A stretch of 64,000 nt of DNA from Puccinia triticina. Its lineage: Eukaryota; Basidiomycota; Pucciniomycetes; Pucciniales; Pucciniaceae. The stretch spans positions 7,485,501 to 7,549,500 of the forward strand of contig NC_070559.1 in the NCBI RefSeq assembly GCF_026914185.1, read 5' to 3'. A program made the position numbers and the translations under genes. A model generated the notes under the pieces. That model had not been told where the DNA came from, ran no database searches, and saw only the letters and a list, made by a program, of their open reading frames with translations. This document shows positions 9,728 through 20,600 of this stretch, one piece after another; the first letter of the stretch is position 1; the number at the start of each line of letters is the position of its first letter.

Positions 9728-10958
9728 GGAGGACTTCCCTTTGATTTACACGGCCGTGTAAAGTCAGATCTGGCACTTGTAAAGCCAGATCTGACTCACC
9801 TTGTAATTTTTAGCTTTAGAAGCTGTTCCGCAGGCTTGAGATGCCAGAATACCTGCCAGATTTACAACCCCAGGATTCCAGCAACTCAGCATTGTTCACC
9901 CGGTCATCAAGAGTACACAACCCTCTTGATGCCCGGCCTGTACCGAGAGGACACATCCTCCTTGATGGCCGGTATACACCGGCCAACAAGAGGGAGGGCA
10001 CCACCCTCTTGATGGCAGATCTGTGCTGGTCATCGAGAGGACACAACCCTCTCGATTGCCGGTACAGACCGGTCATCAAGAGGACACAAACCTCTTGATT
10101 GCCCGTACAGACCGGTCATCAAGAGGACACAACCTCTTGATGGCGGGTACAGGCCGGTCATCAAGAGTACGATGGCCAGTCAATGGCCGGTACGGACCGG
10201 TCATTGAGTGTCCTCTTGATGCCCGGTACAGATGTGTCCTCTGTATCAGCCATTGAGAGGACACATCCCTCTTGATGACCGGTCTATACCGGGCATCAAG
10301 AGGGTAGGCCATCAAGAGGACACACCGCCGGTCATCGAGAGGACTCAACCCTCTCGATGGCCGGTACAGATGTACCCTCTCAATGACCGGTCCGTACCGG
10401 CCATTGAGAGGGGTTTGTACTCTCGATGACTGGTCTGTACTGGCCATTGAGAGGTTTGTGTCCTCTCAATGACCGGCACAGATCTGCCATCGAGAGGATG
10501 GTGCACTCTCTCTTGATGGCCGGTCTGTACCGGCCATCAAGAGGGATGGGTCCTCTCAAGGTACAGGCTGGTCATCAAGAGGGTTGAATCCTCTCAATGA
10601 CCGGTACAGACCGCCATTGAGAGAGTTGCGTACTCTTGATGGCCGTTCTGTACCGGGCATCAAGAGGGTTGCGTACTCTTGATGGCCAGTCTGTACCAAG
10701 CATTGAGAGGGTTGAATCCTCTCAATGATCGGTCTGTACCTGTCATCAAGAGGATTCAACCCTCTCAATGCCCGGTACAGACCCAGCTATCGAGAGGGTT
10801 GTGTACTCTTGATGATCAGTCTGTACCGGCCATCAAGAGGGATGTTCTAGTTTGATCTAGCCGCTGAAAATTGTGTGTAAAACCAGTGTGTAAAAATCTG
10901 GCTTTACAAGTGCCAGATCTGACTTTACACGGCCTTGTAAATCAAAGGGAAGTCCTCC
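9728..10958. mobile_element. Non-autonomous TIR element carrying a dyad minisatellite
   Basis: Both ends begin GGAGGACTTCCCTTTGATTT and stay inverted copies of each other for about 63 bp, with one difference near base 24. The host LTR-C reads GTATTTGA at this point. In the insertion ATT stands on both sides (9725-9727 and 10959-10961), so a 3-bp target duplication fits. The interior has no transposase frame; most of it is the dyad array. The superfamily is not certain from a 3-bp duplication alone. Confidence 0.88.
9895..10845. repeat. Dyad minisatellite array 4 (largest)
   Basis: More than 40 arms of the 15-mer CCGGTCATCAAGAGG and its reverse complement, strictly alternating. Spacers are about 7-9 nt on the GAGG side (ACACAAC, GGTTGAAT) and about 6 nt on the CCGG side (TACAGA, TCTGTA). 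The middle of the arm occurs in three forms (ATCAAG, ATTGAG, ATCGAG). Paired arms often but not always carry the same form. The full period is about 43-44 bp. Confidence 0.9.
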
Positions 10959-11446
10959 ATTTGATATGTCCCCGCCTCATTTATGCACCCCTTGCAGCTG
11001 CATGCAGTCTTCTGACCCCATTTCTGCACTCCTTGAATTAGTCTGACACCACTCATGCATCCCTTGCATGAGGTACCCCTGTATTTGACATTTCCCCGCT
11101 TTGTTTATGCACTCCTTGCATCAGTATGACATCATCTTTCCTTTCCCACCCCACTTTTTGCCTGTATTTAGTATCTTCTGACACCACTTGTACGCAGCCC
11201 ACCAGCTAAAATCACTCATCCAGGGTCCCCCTTGTAGCTAAAATCCCTCACATTTGTCTATATAAGGAGCTCTCTCCCCCCCAGTTGATTTTCCCTCAGC
11301 TCAGTATTCCCCAGTTATTTACATACCACCTTCACATTTACCATCACATCCATACATCACCACAACCCTCATATATTTGCAAATAACCACTAAAATCACT
11401 CTCAACTACCACATAAATGTTGTCGAATAACTTCATCTGGAACTAG

Positions 11447-11662
11447 CCCTGCCAGTATATTTGGCTGGGTTGAATTCATCCCAGCTTAACTGGAATGCAC
11501 TCAACCAATTTAAACTTGGTTGATCTCAACCAATTTAATATAAACCCAAGGGGGGTACCTTGGATTTATATTCCATCAGTTGAGATCACCCAAGTTTAAA
11601 TTGGTTGAGTGCATCCCAGTTTAACTGGGATAACCTCAACCCAGCCAATTATGCTGGCAGTG
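11447..11662. mobile_element. 216-bp foldback MITE, CACTG-type ends
   Basis: The two halves are inverted copies: CCCTGCCAGTATATTTGGCT at the left and CACTGCCAGCATAATTGGCT read inward from the right. Both go on through GGGTTGA, an ACTGG motif and CACTCAACCAATTTAAACTT. TAG flanks both sides (11444-11446, 11663-11665), and the uninterrupted LTR-C copy at 35629 has one TAG there. CACTG ends with a 3-bp duplication fit the CACTA/EnSpm group. Confidence 0.85.
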
Positions 11663-11808
11663 TAGACCAGACCTATCACTTGATTAAAACTTGCCAAGCT
11701 TAGCTTGGTGGGTCTTGTTATCTGATAGCAGAAAGGCAGAGTTTTGCACCTCCATCATACCCTTCAACATTCAGCAAAAGGGTTTCAAAACCTCTTTTTA
11801 GTCTTACA

Positions 11809-12013
11809 CCGGCCATTGAGTGAGAGGAAACAACCCCTCTCGCGATGACCGGGACTGACCGGTCATCAAGAGGACAGCCACAGCCGTCTAAATGACTGGT
11901 AAAGAACACCCCCTTCTTGATGACCGGGACCAACTGGCCATCAAGATGGGTGTGTCCTCTCAATGACCGGGACCCACCGGCCATCAAGAGGGTTGTGTCC
12001 TCTTGATGGCCGG
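11809..12013. repeat. Dyad minisatellite array 5
   Basis: Alternating arms (CCGGCCATTGAGTGAGAGG, CCTCTCGCGATGACCGG and others) between the LTR-C copy and the LTR-A copy that starts at 12014. The last unit is cut by LTR-A; its missing half resumes at 13869. Confidence 0.85.
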
Positions 12014-13868
12014 TGTCGTAACCCTGTTCCTGTTCATACCACCACTTCTATATCTTATAAAAACTTCCAATATACCTAATTATTACTTCATATTCAGATT
12101 CTACACCCCATCTTACCCCTAGTCACCCACTCATTTCACCTAGGATTTCCAAATGGATCAGAAGTTATTGGCATTCATAGCTTTGGCAGGTATTTTCTTC
12201 ATACATATCCTTAGCTATATTACATAAATCATTCATTGGTATCATAGCTACATAGGACTGCAGATTATACATAGTTTCATTACACATTTTTTCCCTTCAT
12301 ATGATATCAGCAGTACATTCCTTCATAGTTCCTGTAGCTATTACCAAATGCTCATCTTCATTATGTACACTTCTTGGACCTTATATCTGTTAATTCTGCT
12401 CATCATTATTTCATCTTCTGCATAGTTACCTTTCATGTACACTCCTTGGTCATAGCACCTTCATCATTACTGCTCATCTTCAGATATTGTTACTATGTGC
12501 TCATCATGTATTACCCTCCTGTAGTACTTCCCACATATATAAACACCCCTCTAGATTTTGTATCCCCATCATGCACTTTCACCCACTAGACTTTGCATGC
12601 ACACTGTGGTGATTTATATAGGCGAGCGCGGTACAAATGTCCACGCGGGGATAGCGCGGGCGGGGAATGCACAAAGCCGCTCAGGCAGAGTGCATTCCGG
12701 TGACATAAGCACTGAGGATGAGGTCAGGAAAGCACTCTAGGAAAGCTTACGGAAAGTCACACGCGGATTGGAATGCACGGATTGCGGATTTCGGATCAGG
12801 TATTTGGATCAGAGCGGAAAAGACAGGGCTGGACTGCGGCAGGACTACACACGTGGAATGGTAGCAGCGGCGCGTCAGCGGGTGAGCCATGACAGCCAGA
12901 GCGGGTTCCACCAGCGGGTGGAACCGGGGTGAAGGCGGTGGCAAGAGAACGACTGACGGGGGCTAGACAGAGGACGGTGGGAGGACAAGCGTCGGAGAGG
13001 AGCAGAGTCTGGGAGAGTGACAAGCGGGATAGCGGGCGGGGCTGGAGGACTAGTGCGGGAAAGTGTCAGGTGTGCGGGATCGGGTGGGAACGGTGACATG
13101 CGTGGAGGGAAGGACGGGGGTGGCTCAGGGTTTTTCTCTCTCTCTTTTTTCTATGATCCTATTATCTTTATCCTATCGAATTATTACGGATATTCACTCA
13201 TCATTGTACTTACAACTACGGACGTACAAGCGTTATTGGGAGATTATCTGTGTTCTTATTCTTATTAGAGAGTTACTGCGGATTCTGGTGCTTACAAAGT
13301 GCGGAGCTTTATTCACTTGCGGATTATTACGCTATAGATCAGGCTTGGTAGAGGAGCGCTGAAGGCTAGTGGAAAGTAGCAGTGCGGAGCCGAGTTACCA
13401 ACAATCACACAGCCCGGACATCAATATTCTTGAAGAAGGCGGTCAGCGGACATTCTACACTAGCTAACCCGCCTTATTTCTCACAACACTCCCCACATAC
13501 TCTCTGTAGCACCTTTACACACCTCACTTTAGATAACATTTCACCCCCTCTGAACTATATTCCCCAGCATATATCTCATTACCCATCTCAGAGTGACTCC
13601 AAAGAGCTTCTGCTTTTTCCCCTCCATCTCACTTCTCCTCTCTCACTCAGCAGGATTGATACACCTCAAACTCATAAAGTGTTAAAGTCATCTAAGTCAA
13701 AGAGAATCACCAGCCACACCCTTTTTCTTTTTCTTAGTGTAACCCTCTCTCCATCAGCATTAGTCAAGAGGGCAGCCTCACCAGCACCTGTAGCCTCTTC
13801 TACATTATTAGTGGTGTAGTTGACTATTTCCCCTCACAGCTCTTTCCTGATCTTTTGAGAGTTCCACA
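12014..13868 (+). mobile_element. Solo LTR, family LTR-A, split by LTR-B
   Basis: Starts TGTCGTAACCCTGTTCC and ends GAGTTCCACA, matching the LTRs of the large Gypsy element (43498-44447) along its length. An LTR-B copy (12605-13485) sits inside it. Flanks are CCGG (12010-12013) and CTGG (13869-13872), one change from a 4-bp duplication, within a dyad unit. No gag or pol follows. Confidence 0.9.
12605..13485 (+). mobile_element. Solo LTR, family LTR-B, inserted in LTR-A
   Basis: Begins TGTGGTGATTTATATAGGC and ends TTATTTCTCACA. ACAC flanks both sides (12601-12604, 13486-13489). A second copy lies inverted at 34527-35353. TATATAGG 15 bp inside the start could be a promoter element. The frames within it are not gag or pol. 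Confidence 0.88.
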
Positions 13869-14757
13869 CTGGTCTGTTCCGGTCATCAAGAGGGCTGTCA
13901 GCCAGCTACGCAGCGCAAGCCAGCGTAACAATTATACAAATAATTATAAATACTATTAAATTAATATTTCACGTTTTTTTGTGACAGATATCTATGTAAT
14001 CTGTCACATATAATATAATAAATACATAAAAATATAATGTACATATAGTTTAATATTGATATTAATCTTTAAACTAGTGTGTATTGGAAATATAATCCGG
14101 GTGAATAATAAAATACACCCGGGCGCGCGAGTTACACCTGTCAAAGACATTTAAGTGACAGGTGTCACATGTCTGATAACTTTTGAGAAATAAGAGATCC
14201 TCCCCAATTAGGATCTTCTCAACAACAACAGCCCCATTCAAACTCAAGAGTAATAAACCAATTGACACTGCTAACTAACAGCCCCACTCAAGCTCGCAAG
14301 TGATAAACGGACAGATATTGACAGCCACATCCGAGTTCGGGAGTAATAAGTGACAGCCCCATCATGAATCAAATGATCCTCCAGCAATATTGACCGCCCC
14401 AGTCCGCTAAAGATATTCAATTGAAGTGACATCCCCATTGAACCAGTACATAGCAAATATATTTAAAGAGGTCTGTTTGACCTCATTTTTCTCTCTCCTC
14501 AGCTTAGACACACCAAACAATCAACTGACCACTCTATCAAATCAAATTCTTATCTGAAACCGATCCATACAGTTTTCAGTAAACATTTGTCTAAAGCCTT
14601 TTTCACTGTCCTCATCTTTGAAGATGTTGCGATAATTGATAGGTTACTAATAGTAAGTAAAATACCCTTCACATTATTGCCTCTTTTCTTCTTTCCGTAA
14701 GCCTGGGATCAAAACCAAACCTGTTATCAGGCCCCAGCCACCTATTTTCAGAGGGAT
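13869..14757. other. AT-rich stretch with small hairpins, no gene
   Basis: A remnant dyad unit (13869-13892) is followed by AT-rich DNA with inverted repeats: GTGACAGAT/ATCTGTCAC (about 13980-14008), CCGGGTG/CACCCGG (about 14096-14122), and CACCTGTCA/TGACAGGTG (about 14136-14165). ACAGCCCCA words then recur with a spacing of about 65 bp (14230-14400). It may be an unrecognised LTR or mitochondrial spacer. I cannot decide. Confidence 0.4.
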
Positions 14758-14929
14758 CAAACCACCCCCGATACGTCAGGCCACTCCGTTTTCTTCTTTT
14801 AGTAAATTTAGTTAGTTTAGTTATTTTAGTTATTTTAGTTATTTTAGTTATTTTGATAATTTTAGTAATAAAAATAAGGTAAATAAAGTAAAGAGGGTAA
14901 ATAAGGTAAATAAGGTAAAATATCATAGA

Positions 14930-15257
14930 TGAAACAATGGGCAATCAGCAGGAAACCAACGTATATATAGATAAAGTACAAGTAGGATCCTCAGAGACTA
15001 CACGTGAAGCTCTCGCTCTAGCTCTCGCGGGCTCCAGCTCCATGTGGGGGGGGGGGGGGGGTATCAAGTAAGACATAGGCAAGAGAGATGATATAGTCCA
15101 ATCAGTAATGAGAGTTACTGCTGCCAAATGTGCAGAATTAGTACTTGTAATCCATAAAATGGACAAATCTCCTCCGCATCCACGCTCCCGCAGTAATAAA
15201 GGCTTTTGCTTTTATAGGGGAGAGGCGGTGTGGATGAAATAAGTATTAATAATAAAA
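14930..15257 (+). ncRNA. Group I intron, 3' part, upstream of nad5 exon
   Basis: Three conserved group I core elements occur in order and at plausible spacing: Q (AATCAGCAGG, 14943-14952), R (TCAGAGACTACACG, 14991-15004) and S (GATGATATAGTCC, 15087-15099). Together they form the P4-P7 catalytic core. They lie directly before the nad5 coding block that begins PTPVSSMLHAAT, a place where fungal nad5 commonly carries an intron. The 5' half, exon 1 side and any homing endonuclease are missing; AT-rich simple repeats replace them. The exact 3' splice point lies between about 15243 and 15260. Confidence 0.85.
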
Positions 15258-16430
15258 TTTCCTACACCAGTAAGTTCAATGCTACATGCAGCTACACTAG
15301 TAACAGCAGGGATTTATCTACGCATCAGACGTTCTCCCATTCTAGAGTATGCACCCTATTCTCTTCTATGTATTCTATTTGTAGGTCAAATAACAACTAT
15401 TTTTGCGGCTAGTTCAGGTCTATTCCAGAATGACATGAAGCGTCTAATTGCATATTCAACAATATCTCAAATAGGATATCTGGTCATAGCAGTAGGGCTA
15501 AGTCAATATTCAGCGGCACTAATACATATAGCAAGTCATGCTTATTTTAAAGCTCTACTATTTCTATCTGCGGGTGGAGTGCTACATTCCATATCAGATG
15601 AGAAAGATATAAGGAGGCTAGGAGGTCTAATGATGATACTACCTTTTACTTATACGGCCATAATAGTAGGGAGTCTAAGTCTAATAGCGATTTTTCCTCT
15701 ATCAGGTTATTATTCAAAGGATCTGATTCTAGAGCTAGCTTATAGTCAATATACTTTTACAGGGTACCAAGCATACGTAATGGGGACGATAACAGCCTTC
15801 CTGACAGCTTTTTATTCGATAAGGCTAGTATGTATAACATTTACAGGTATGCCTCATGCGAGTAGACAACAATATATACAGACTCATGATCAACCTATTC
15901 TAGTACAGATGACATTTACTCTTCTTGCTTTTATATCCATCTTTTTTGGTTACATCTCAAGAGATATAATAACAGGAATGGGTACAGATGGGCTAATATC
16001 TTCTATGTATCATAGACCTGAATCTGTTACACTGATAGAAGCAGAATTTATACCTATTACAATGAAGGTAATTCCAACCATACTAACCATTTTTAGTGCA
16101 AGTATAGCCTTTTATCCATATACATATAAGCCACACTATATTGTATATATATCAAGTGGAACACAGGGAATACTCATCACTAGGTTTTTTAATAAGAAGT
16201 GAATGGTGGATATTGTTTATTCATACATTATTATAATAAGTATAAGACTGGGTTATGTTTGTAGTCAAACACTGGATAAGGGAAGTCTAGAAATAATAGG
16301 ACCAGTTAAAATAGAGTCAACAATGAATTCTTGAGCTGCTTCAATGAGCCGTATAGATACAGGGATTACAACCTCATATGCTACTTATATACTATTTGCT
16401 ACTCTTAGTCTATCCCTCATCACTCTTTAA
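15243..16430 (+). pseudogene. nad5: Mitochondrial nad5, 3' exon (nuclear copy)
   Basis: Codes for the C-terminal part of NADH dehydrogenase subunit 5, the proton-pumping antiporter-like subunit of complex I. The frame runs from PTPVSSMLHAATLVTAGIYL (15261) through FQNDMKRLIAYSTISQIGY, the HAYFKALLFL helix and GYYSKDLILE. With the standard code it stops at TGA 16200-16202. With the fungal mitochondrial code (TGA=Trp) it continues through NKKWMVDIVY, a GPVKIES segment and a second TGA (16332-16334) to TAA at 16428-16430. That gives about 390 codons without a lesion. The upstream third of the gene is absent. It cannot be expressed as subunit 5 from the nucleus, so I call it a pseudogene. The intact frame suggests a recent transfer. 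Confidence 0.93.
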
Positions 16431-16810
16431 AATCGTAGCTTAGCTAAGCTAAGTTAAGTTAAGTTAAGCTCTATGATTACACTTCAGCTAGAATATAAAC
16501 CCCCCTTGGTTTACATGATCCTTTTAATAAAAATGTTATGGTAAGTTTTTGAAAAGAAGTAAATAGATAGGATAACCTTTCCTCTAATCACTAACAATAA
16601 AAGGAATGGAGGGGATATGCACTAAGATGGGGGGGGGATAATGAGGACAGATGTAAAGTATAATACAAAGAATCTCCCTCATATCATGCTGAGGGATGTA
16701 GTGTGAAGGAGTGGGAAGGGATGTGCTAAGTATAACTAGAGTTCAAAGCGGCTACGCCGCTGCACCTTTGGGGAAAGAGGGTAACATACCCTAAACCACA
16801 ACCCCCCCCC

Positions 16811-19800
16811 CCCCCACCTCTTTTGTGTAAAGAAATGGATACTGAAGGAGGAATTATTGTCAAAAACATGTACATATCTGAATAGCAGCAAGATCAAAAT
16901 TTCACTTCAAAAAACATGATGGATGATAGCCAACAAATGGAGAACCAAATTATCCCACCACCCCAAAAGTTTTTGAAAAATATTCACAGCATAATCAATT
17001 TTCAAGTAGTGTTATTTTCTCATACAAAAAATCTCTTATCCTAATCAGGTAATATGCCAGTGGAAACATCAAGCTGGATTACTGCACTCTTGAGACCAAG
17101 AATGACCATAATGACAACATATGGTAAAAAAAGTCTGGGGTCTCTTCAAAGAGGGGGTGTAGTCATGACAATGGTGAAAGGTTTTGCTATGTGCAGTGAA
17201 GCACACCTGGAATTCTGAGTGTGCAACCCACTTGGTACTACAAGAACTTCTCTTTGGATCCCTGGGTTTCCAATGGTATATCCTGATCCAATTGAATTGT
17301 CATGATGCTGTAGGGAAATATACAAGACACTATGAGGTTGCCTCACATCACCTGCCAACAATTTGCATACACTGGCTGACTCTCACCTTCTTTGCTTCAG
17401 GGTTGAGAATTTACATGTTTTTATTGTGGAAGGAAAAATAAAAAAACTATTAATCCACACAGAGTTGTAAAAATGCCATCAATCTGTGGTTATATGTTGA
17501 AATTTGGAACCATGTCAGTATAGAGATTATGGAGAATTGATGTGTAGAAGAATGCCTTGCTGAGAGATGCAACAGACAATAAATATCCAACCCCATCCTG
17601 GTATGTTACAGACACCATTGCTAGGAATGGACAGAAAGCCTGATGAGCCTCAGTCATACCCGCACTGTTCCTGGACACAATTTCTGAGAAAGAGAAGGTT
17701 TCACTACAGCTGTATGAACCAGTAATCAAATAACACGGACAAGGCCCCTGACAGTTCTGAGGCTGAAGAAAACAGAGGAATCTGGCATTGAACTTCATTC
17801 CTTTGTGAATGTGATTCAGAGAGTAGTTCAGTTACATGTGTTCCTACAGGACAAATGACGCGCACTCTAAAAGAAATATGGATGTACTTTGTGCACAAAA
17901 AACTCTTTGCGCACTGCAGGGGGCGTCCACTCAACATCCCGGCCATAGTGCGCGGAAGCTCAAAACGCTTAATTGTGCACTGCAGATGAAAAACCATAAA
18001 ATTCTCATTTTTTTTCTGCCATGCGGCAGAAGAGATTTCCCCCCCCGCCCCCTCCAACAATTCTTTTGGAAATTTTGGGACACTCACTTTCACACAAGAC
18101 AAGGGTGAAAAATAAATACCCATTAATGAGCTGGATCCCCCGGTGACTCTCCCCCGGGGATATCTAACCTGCCACAAATGACCTGGGGACACAGCCCCTC
18201 AAAAACATAGTTCGAGGGGCAGAAGTCAGCCGCTGTGCCGTGCCGACGGCCGGCGCAGGCCCACAGTGCGGAGGATACACACTCCCCCGACGACCGGCCA
18301 GCACACATGTGGAGTGCAAATCACCGGTCATCTAAGGGATTAAGCACTCCTCTTGATGACCGGGTCCGTTGCGGTCATTGAGAGGGGTCAACGCACCTCT
18401 TGATGACTGGAACGGAATCCGTCAATGAGAGGAGAAGCACACCTCTCGATGACCAGAACAAAACCGGTCATCGAGAGGAGAAACACACCTCTCGGTGACC
18501 GGGAGCAGACCGGTCATCGAGGCAATTAAGTACTCCGCTCGATGACCGGGTCCGTTGCGGTCATCAAGAGGAGTACTTAATCCACTCGATGACCAAGCAG
18601 ATCCGGTCATCAAGAGGATTACTTAATCTCCTTGATGACCGGAACAGACCCGGTCATTGAGAGGAGAAACACTCCCCCAATGACCGGAGCGAACCATTCA
18701 ACGAGATGAGTGATGAACAGTTCGCTCCGGTCATTGAGGGGAGTCTTGACTCCTCTCGATGACTGGAAAACGGACCCATCGAGAGGAGCACTTGATCCCC
18801 TCAATGTATGAACGGTCTGGTCCCGGTCACCGAGAGGTGTGTTTCTCCTCTCGATGACCGGGTTCTGGTCATCGCTCCTCTCGATGACCGGCCTACTTCT
18901 CCTCCCCCTCCTGGGGGTCAGGCTTAGTTCAAGGAGGAAGGGGGGGGGGGGGGGGGGGGGCTATTCTCAATGATGGTGGGCGAGTGGTTTTAGACCTCGG
19001 CGAAGTGTGTGAGATACATGATTGCAGCCACAGGGCCCTCTACCTTGTCAGGTAGTATTCAACAGCTGGGTTCTAGAGCCTTCACTCCATTGTGAAAAGC
19101 CGTGGCCGGAGGCGAAGCAAACAGCATTGGGCAAGTATGAGCAGGCCGAGGAGGTTTTGGTGGCCTGTGTAGCGGGCGGGCGGGATCGGCAGGACTCCTG
19201 GGGATGCACAAGAAGCAGCTCGGCCTTCGTGATTGAGGGATCACTACCAGCAACAATACCCTCATGACCTGGGAAGCGGTATTTCCCTGTACAAAGCTGC
19301 GTGACAGTCAAAGCCTCTCGTGGTTTAGGAAGGTACAGCAAAGGCGCAGCATCTTCGAGAGGGAGAACCGTCAAAAAAGACCCGCCTTGGCCAAAAGCGG
19401 TTCTGGCCCGGGTGTGAACATATACATCCATAACAACAAAAAAGTGTGCAGGTCATCTAAAGGCAAAGTTCTGATTTGTTTTGTTTTGTTTGAAGGGTCC
19501 CAGTCGCTTGTCTCGGACAGCGCCACGCGACTGTAAAGATTTGCAGTGTTGGAGTACCCCAAAATGGGGAGGACTCCTAGACTTATTGAAACATGTGTGC
19601 GCTGTTGATCTAGAGAAAAAAAGAGGAGCGAGGGGAGGTAGACAATAAATAAAGGCGCCTCGACGGGGGCTGGACCTTCACGGGTCGAGTGTTGAGATAT
19701 TCATCTGGGTTTTATTCTCTTTGTTTTCTTTCTGCTTTACACATGTCACAGCTTGTTTTCCTTTCATGTCACAAGTCACATTGTATACCTGAGGCAGCGG

Positions 19801-20600
19801 GTGTGGAAGGACTTCTCCTCATCCTTCCACATCTCTTCATCACTCGCCGGCATCGTGCCCGCTGCCCCCAGGTACCGTAGTTTCTTTCTTTTCCTTTTTC
19901 CTTCTTGTTGTTCTTTCCATCTCTCATATGTGCAATGATACTAATCCTTCCACATCTCTTCATCACTCGCCGTCATTGTGCCCGCTGCCCCCAGTCTCGC
20001 TCATCATCGAGTTCCCCTCTCGCAGTTGTGGAGGTTGAGCACGATCCGTCGGTTAACACTCTCCGCCTTCGCATTTGCAAAGGTTTGAGGGCTTTAATCT
20101 TTTATCTCAATCCCCTGTTGCGCTTGCGCAGGCTGATTATGTCTTATCTTTTCCCCCTGCTGCGCTTGCAAAGGTGGGTCAAAACATTCATCACACAAAG
20201 AAGGAAAAAACCTCCCCTGTTGCACTTGCACAGGTTGAGGTAAATTTTACTCCCCTGTTGCACTTGCTCAGGCTGGGCAATTTATTTAACCAACCATTTG
20301 CCCACCTCTCTCCCCTTGCATTTGCAACAGGCAGAGGTGGGAGAATCCGGTCCCTTTTCATTCATGGTTCATGAATTGGGGGATCAGTCCGAGGCATTAA
20401 TGTTTGGGGACTTAAAATTTAATTCACACGGCAGCAAAGTCAAACATACTTCTGCCTGGGAAGAAGGGAACTGTGGGAAATATTGCCAAGTTGGCCACTG
20501 TGCCACTGGCAGGCCCCTTTTGGGGCCTTTTGGGTGAACCCATGAACCCAATTTCCATGAAACTGTGGATTTAACATACTTAGATAAGGCTTCCTTCCTC
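16811..20600. other. Nuclear-type sequence between the two mitochondrial blocks
   Basis: Base composition shifts and nuclear repeats appear: a dyad array (18300-18895), a poly-G run (about 18941-18960), and a block at 19790-20340. That last block repeats CTTCCACATCTCTTCATCAC (twice) and CCCCTGTTGCACTTGCACAGG-like words (four or more). Open frames at 17704-18192 (minus) and 19048-19431 (minus) match nothing I know and overlap frames on the other strand. Both outer edges are poly-C runs followed by CTCTTT-GT (16802 and about 20598), which may mark the insertion point. Confidence 0.5.
18300..18895. repeat. Dyad minisatellite array 6
   Basis: Alternating arms like those at 9895-10845, but the usual centre is ATCGAG or ATTGAG. 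The GAGG-side spacers are longer (AGAAACACA, AGTACTTAAT). About 25 arms can be counted. It lies inside the nuclear-type insert of the mitochondrial block. Confidence 0.88.

Larger units (their letters stand above)
9390..11808 (-). mobile_element. Solo LTR, family LTR-C, with two nested insertions
   Basis: Read on the minus strand it starts TGTAAGACT (at 11808) and ends TACCATA (at 9390), matching the copies at 35629-36691 and 61455-62443 along its length. Two later insertions split it: a TIR element (9728-10958) and a MITE (11447-11662). Without them the LTR is about 970 bp. Flanking four-base words are CCAG and CCGG, close to a duplication, and both sides are dyad minisatellite. No internal retrotransposon domain is present. 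Confidence 0.85.
14758..16810 (+). other. Inserted mitochondrial DNA, block 1
   Basis: AT-rich DNA with a group I intron core and the nad5 3' exon, both fungal mitochondrial features. Its left edge carries a 43-bp sequence that recurs at the far edge of block 2 (25719). After nad5 there is spacer with G-rich clusters and the GC-rich hairpin AAGCGGCTACGCCGCTGC near 16745. A poly-C run (16802-16816) marks the change to nuclear-type sequence. Nuclear transposons on both sides argue for a nuclear copy; an assembly chimera is the alternative. Confidence 0.8.

Noticed and set aside
9895..10845. CRISPR array
   Set aside because: Repeats alternate in orientation, spacers are 6-9 nt and similar to each other, there are no cas genes, and the context is a eukaryotic nucleus.
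13382..13819. 145-codon plus-strand frame
   Set aside because: It lies across the junction of LTR-B and LTR-A and has only Ser/Thr/Pro-rich composition.
14669..14944. Minus-strand frame with Ile-Thr-Lys repeats
   Set aside because: It comes from TTAGTTATT simple repeats at the edge of the mitochondrial block.
18941..18960. Functional G-quadruplex in long G runs (also near 15045, 58726)
   Set aside because: Homopolymer lengths are unreliable in assemblies and no further support is visible.
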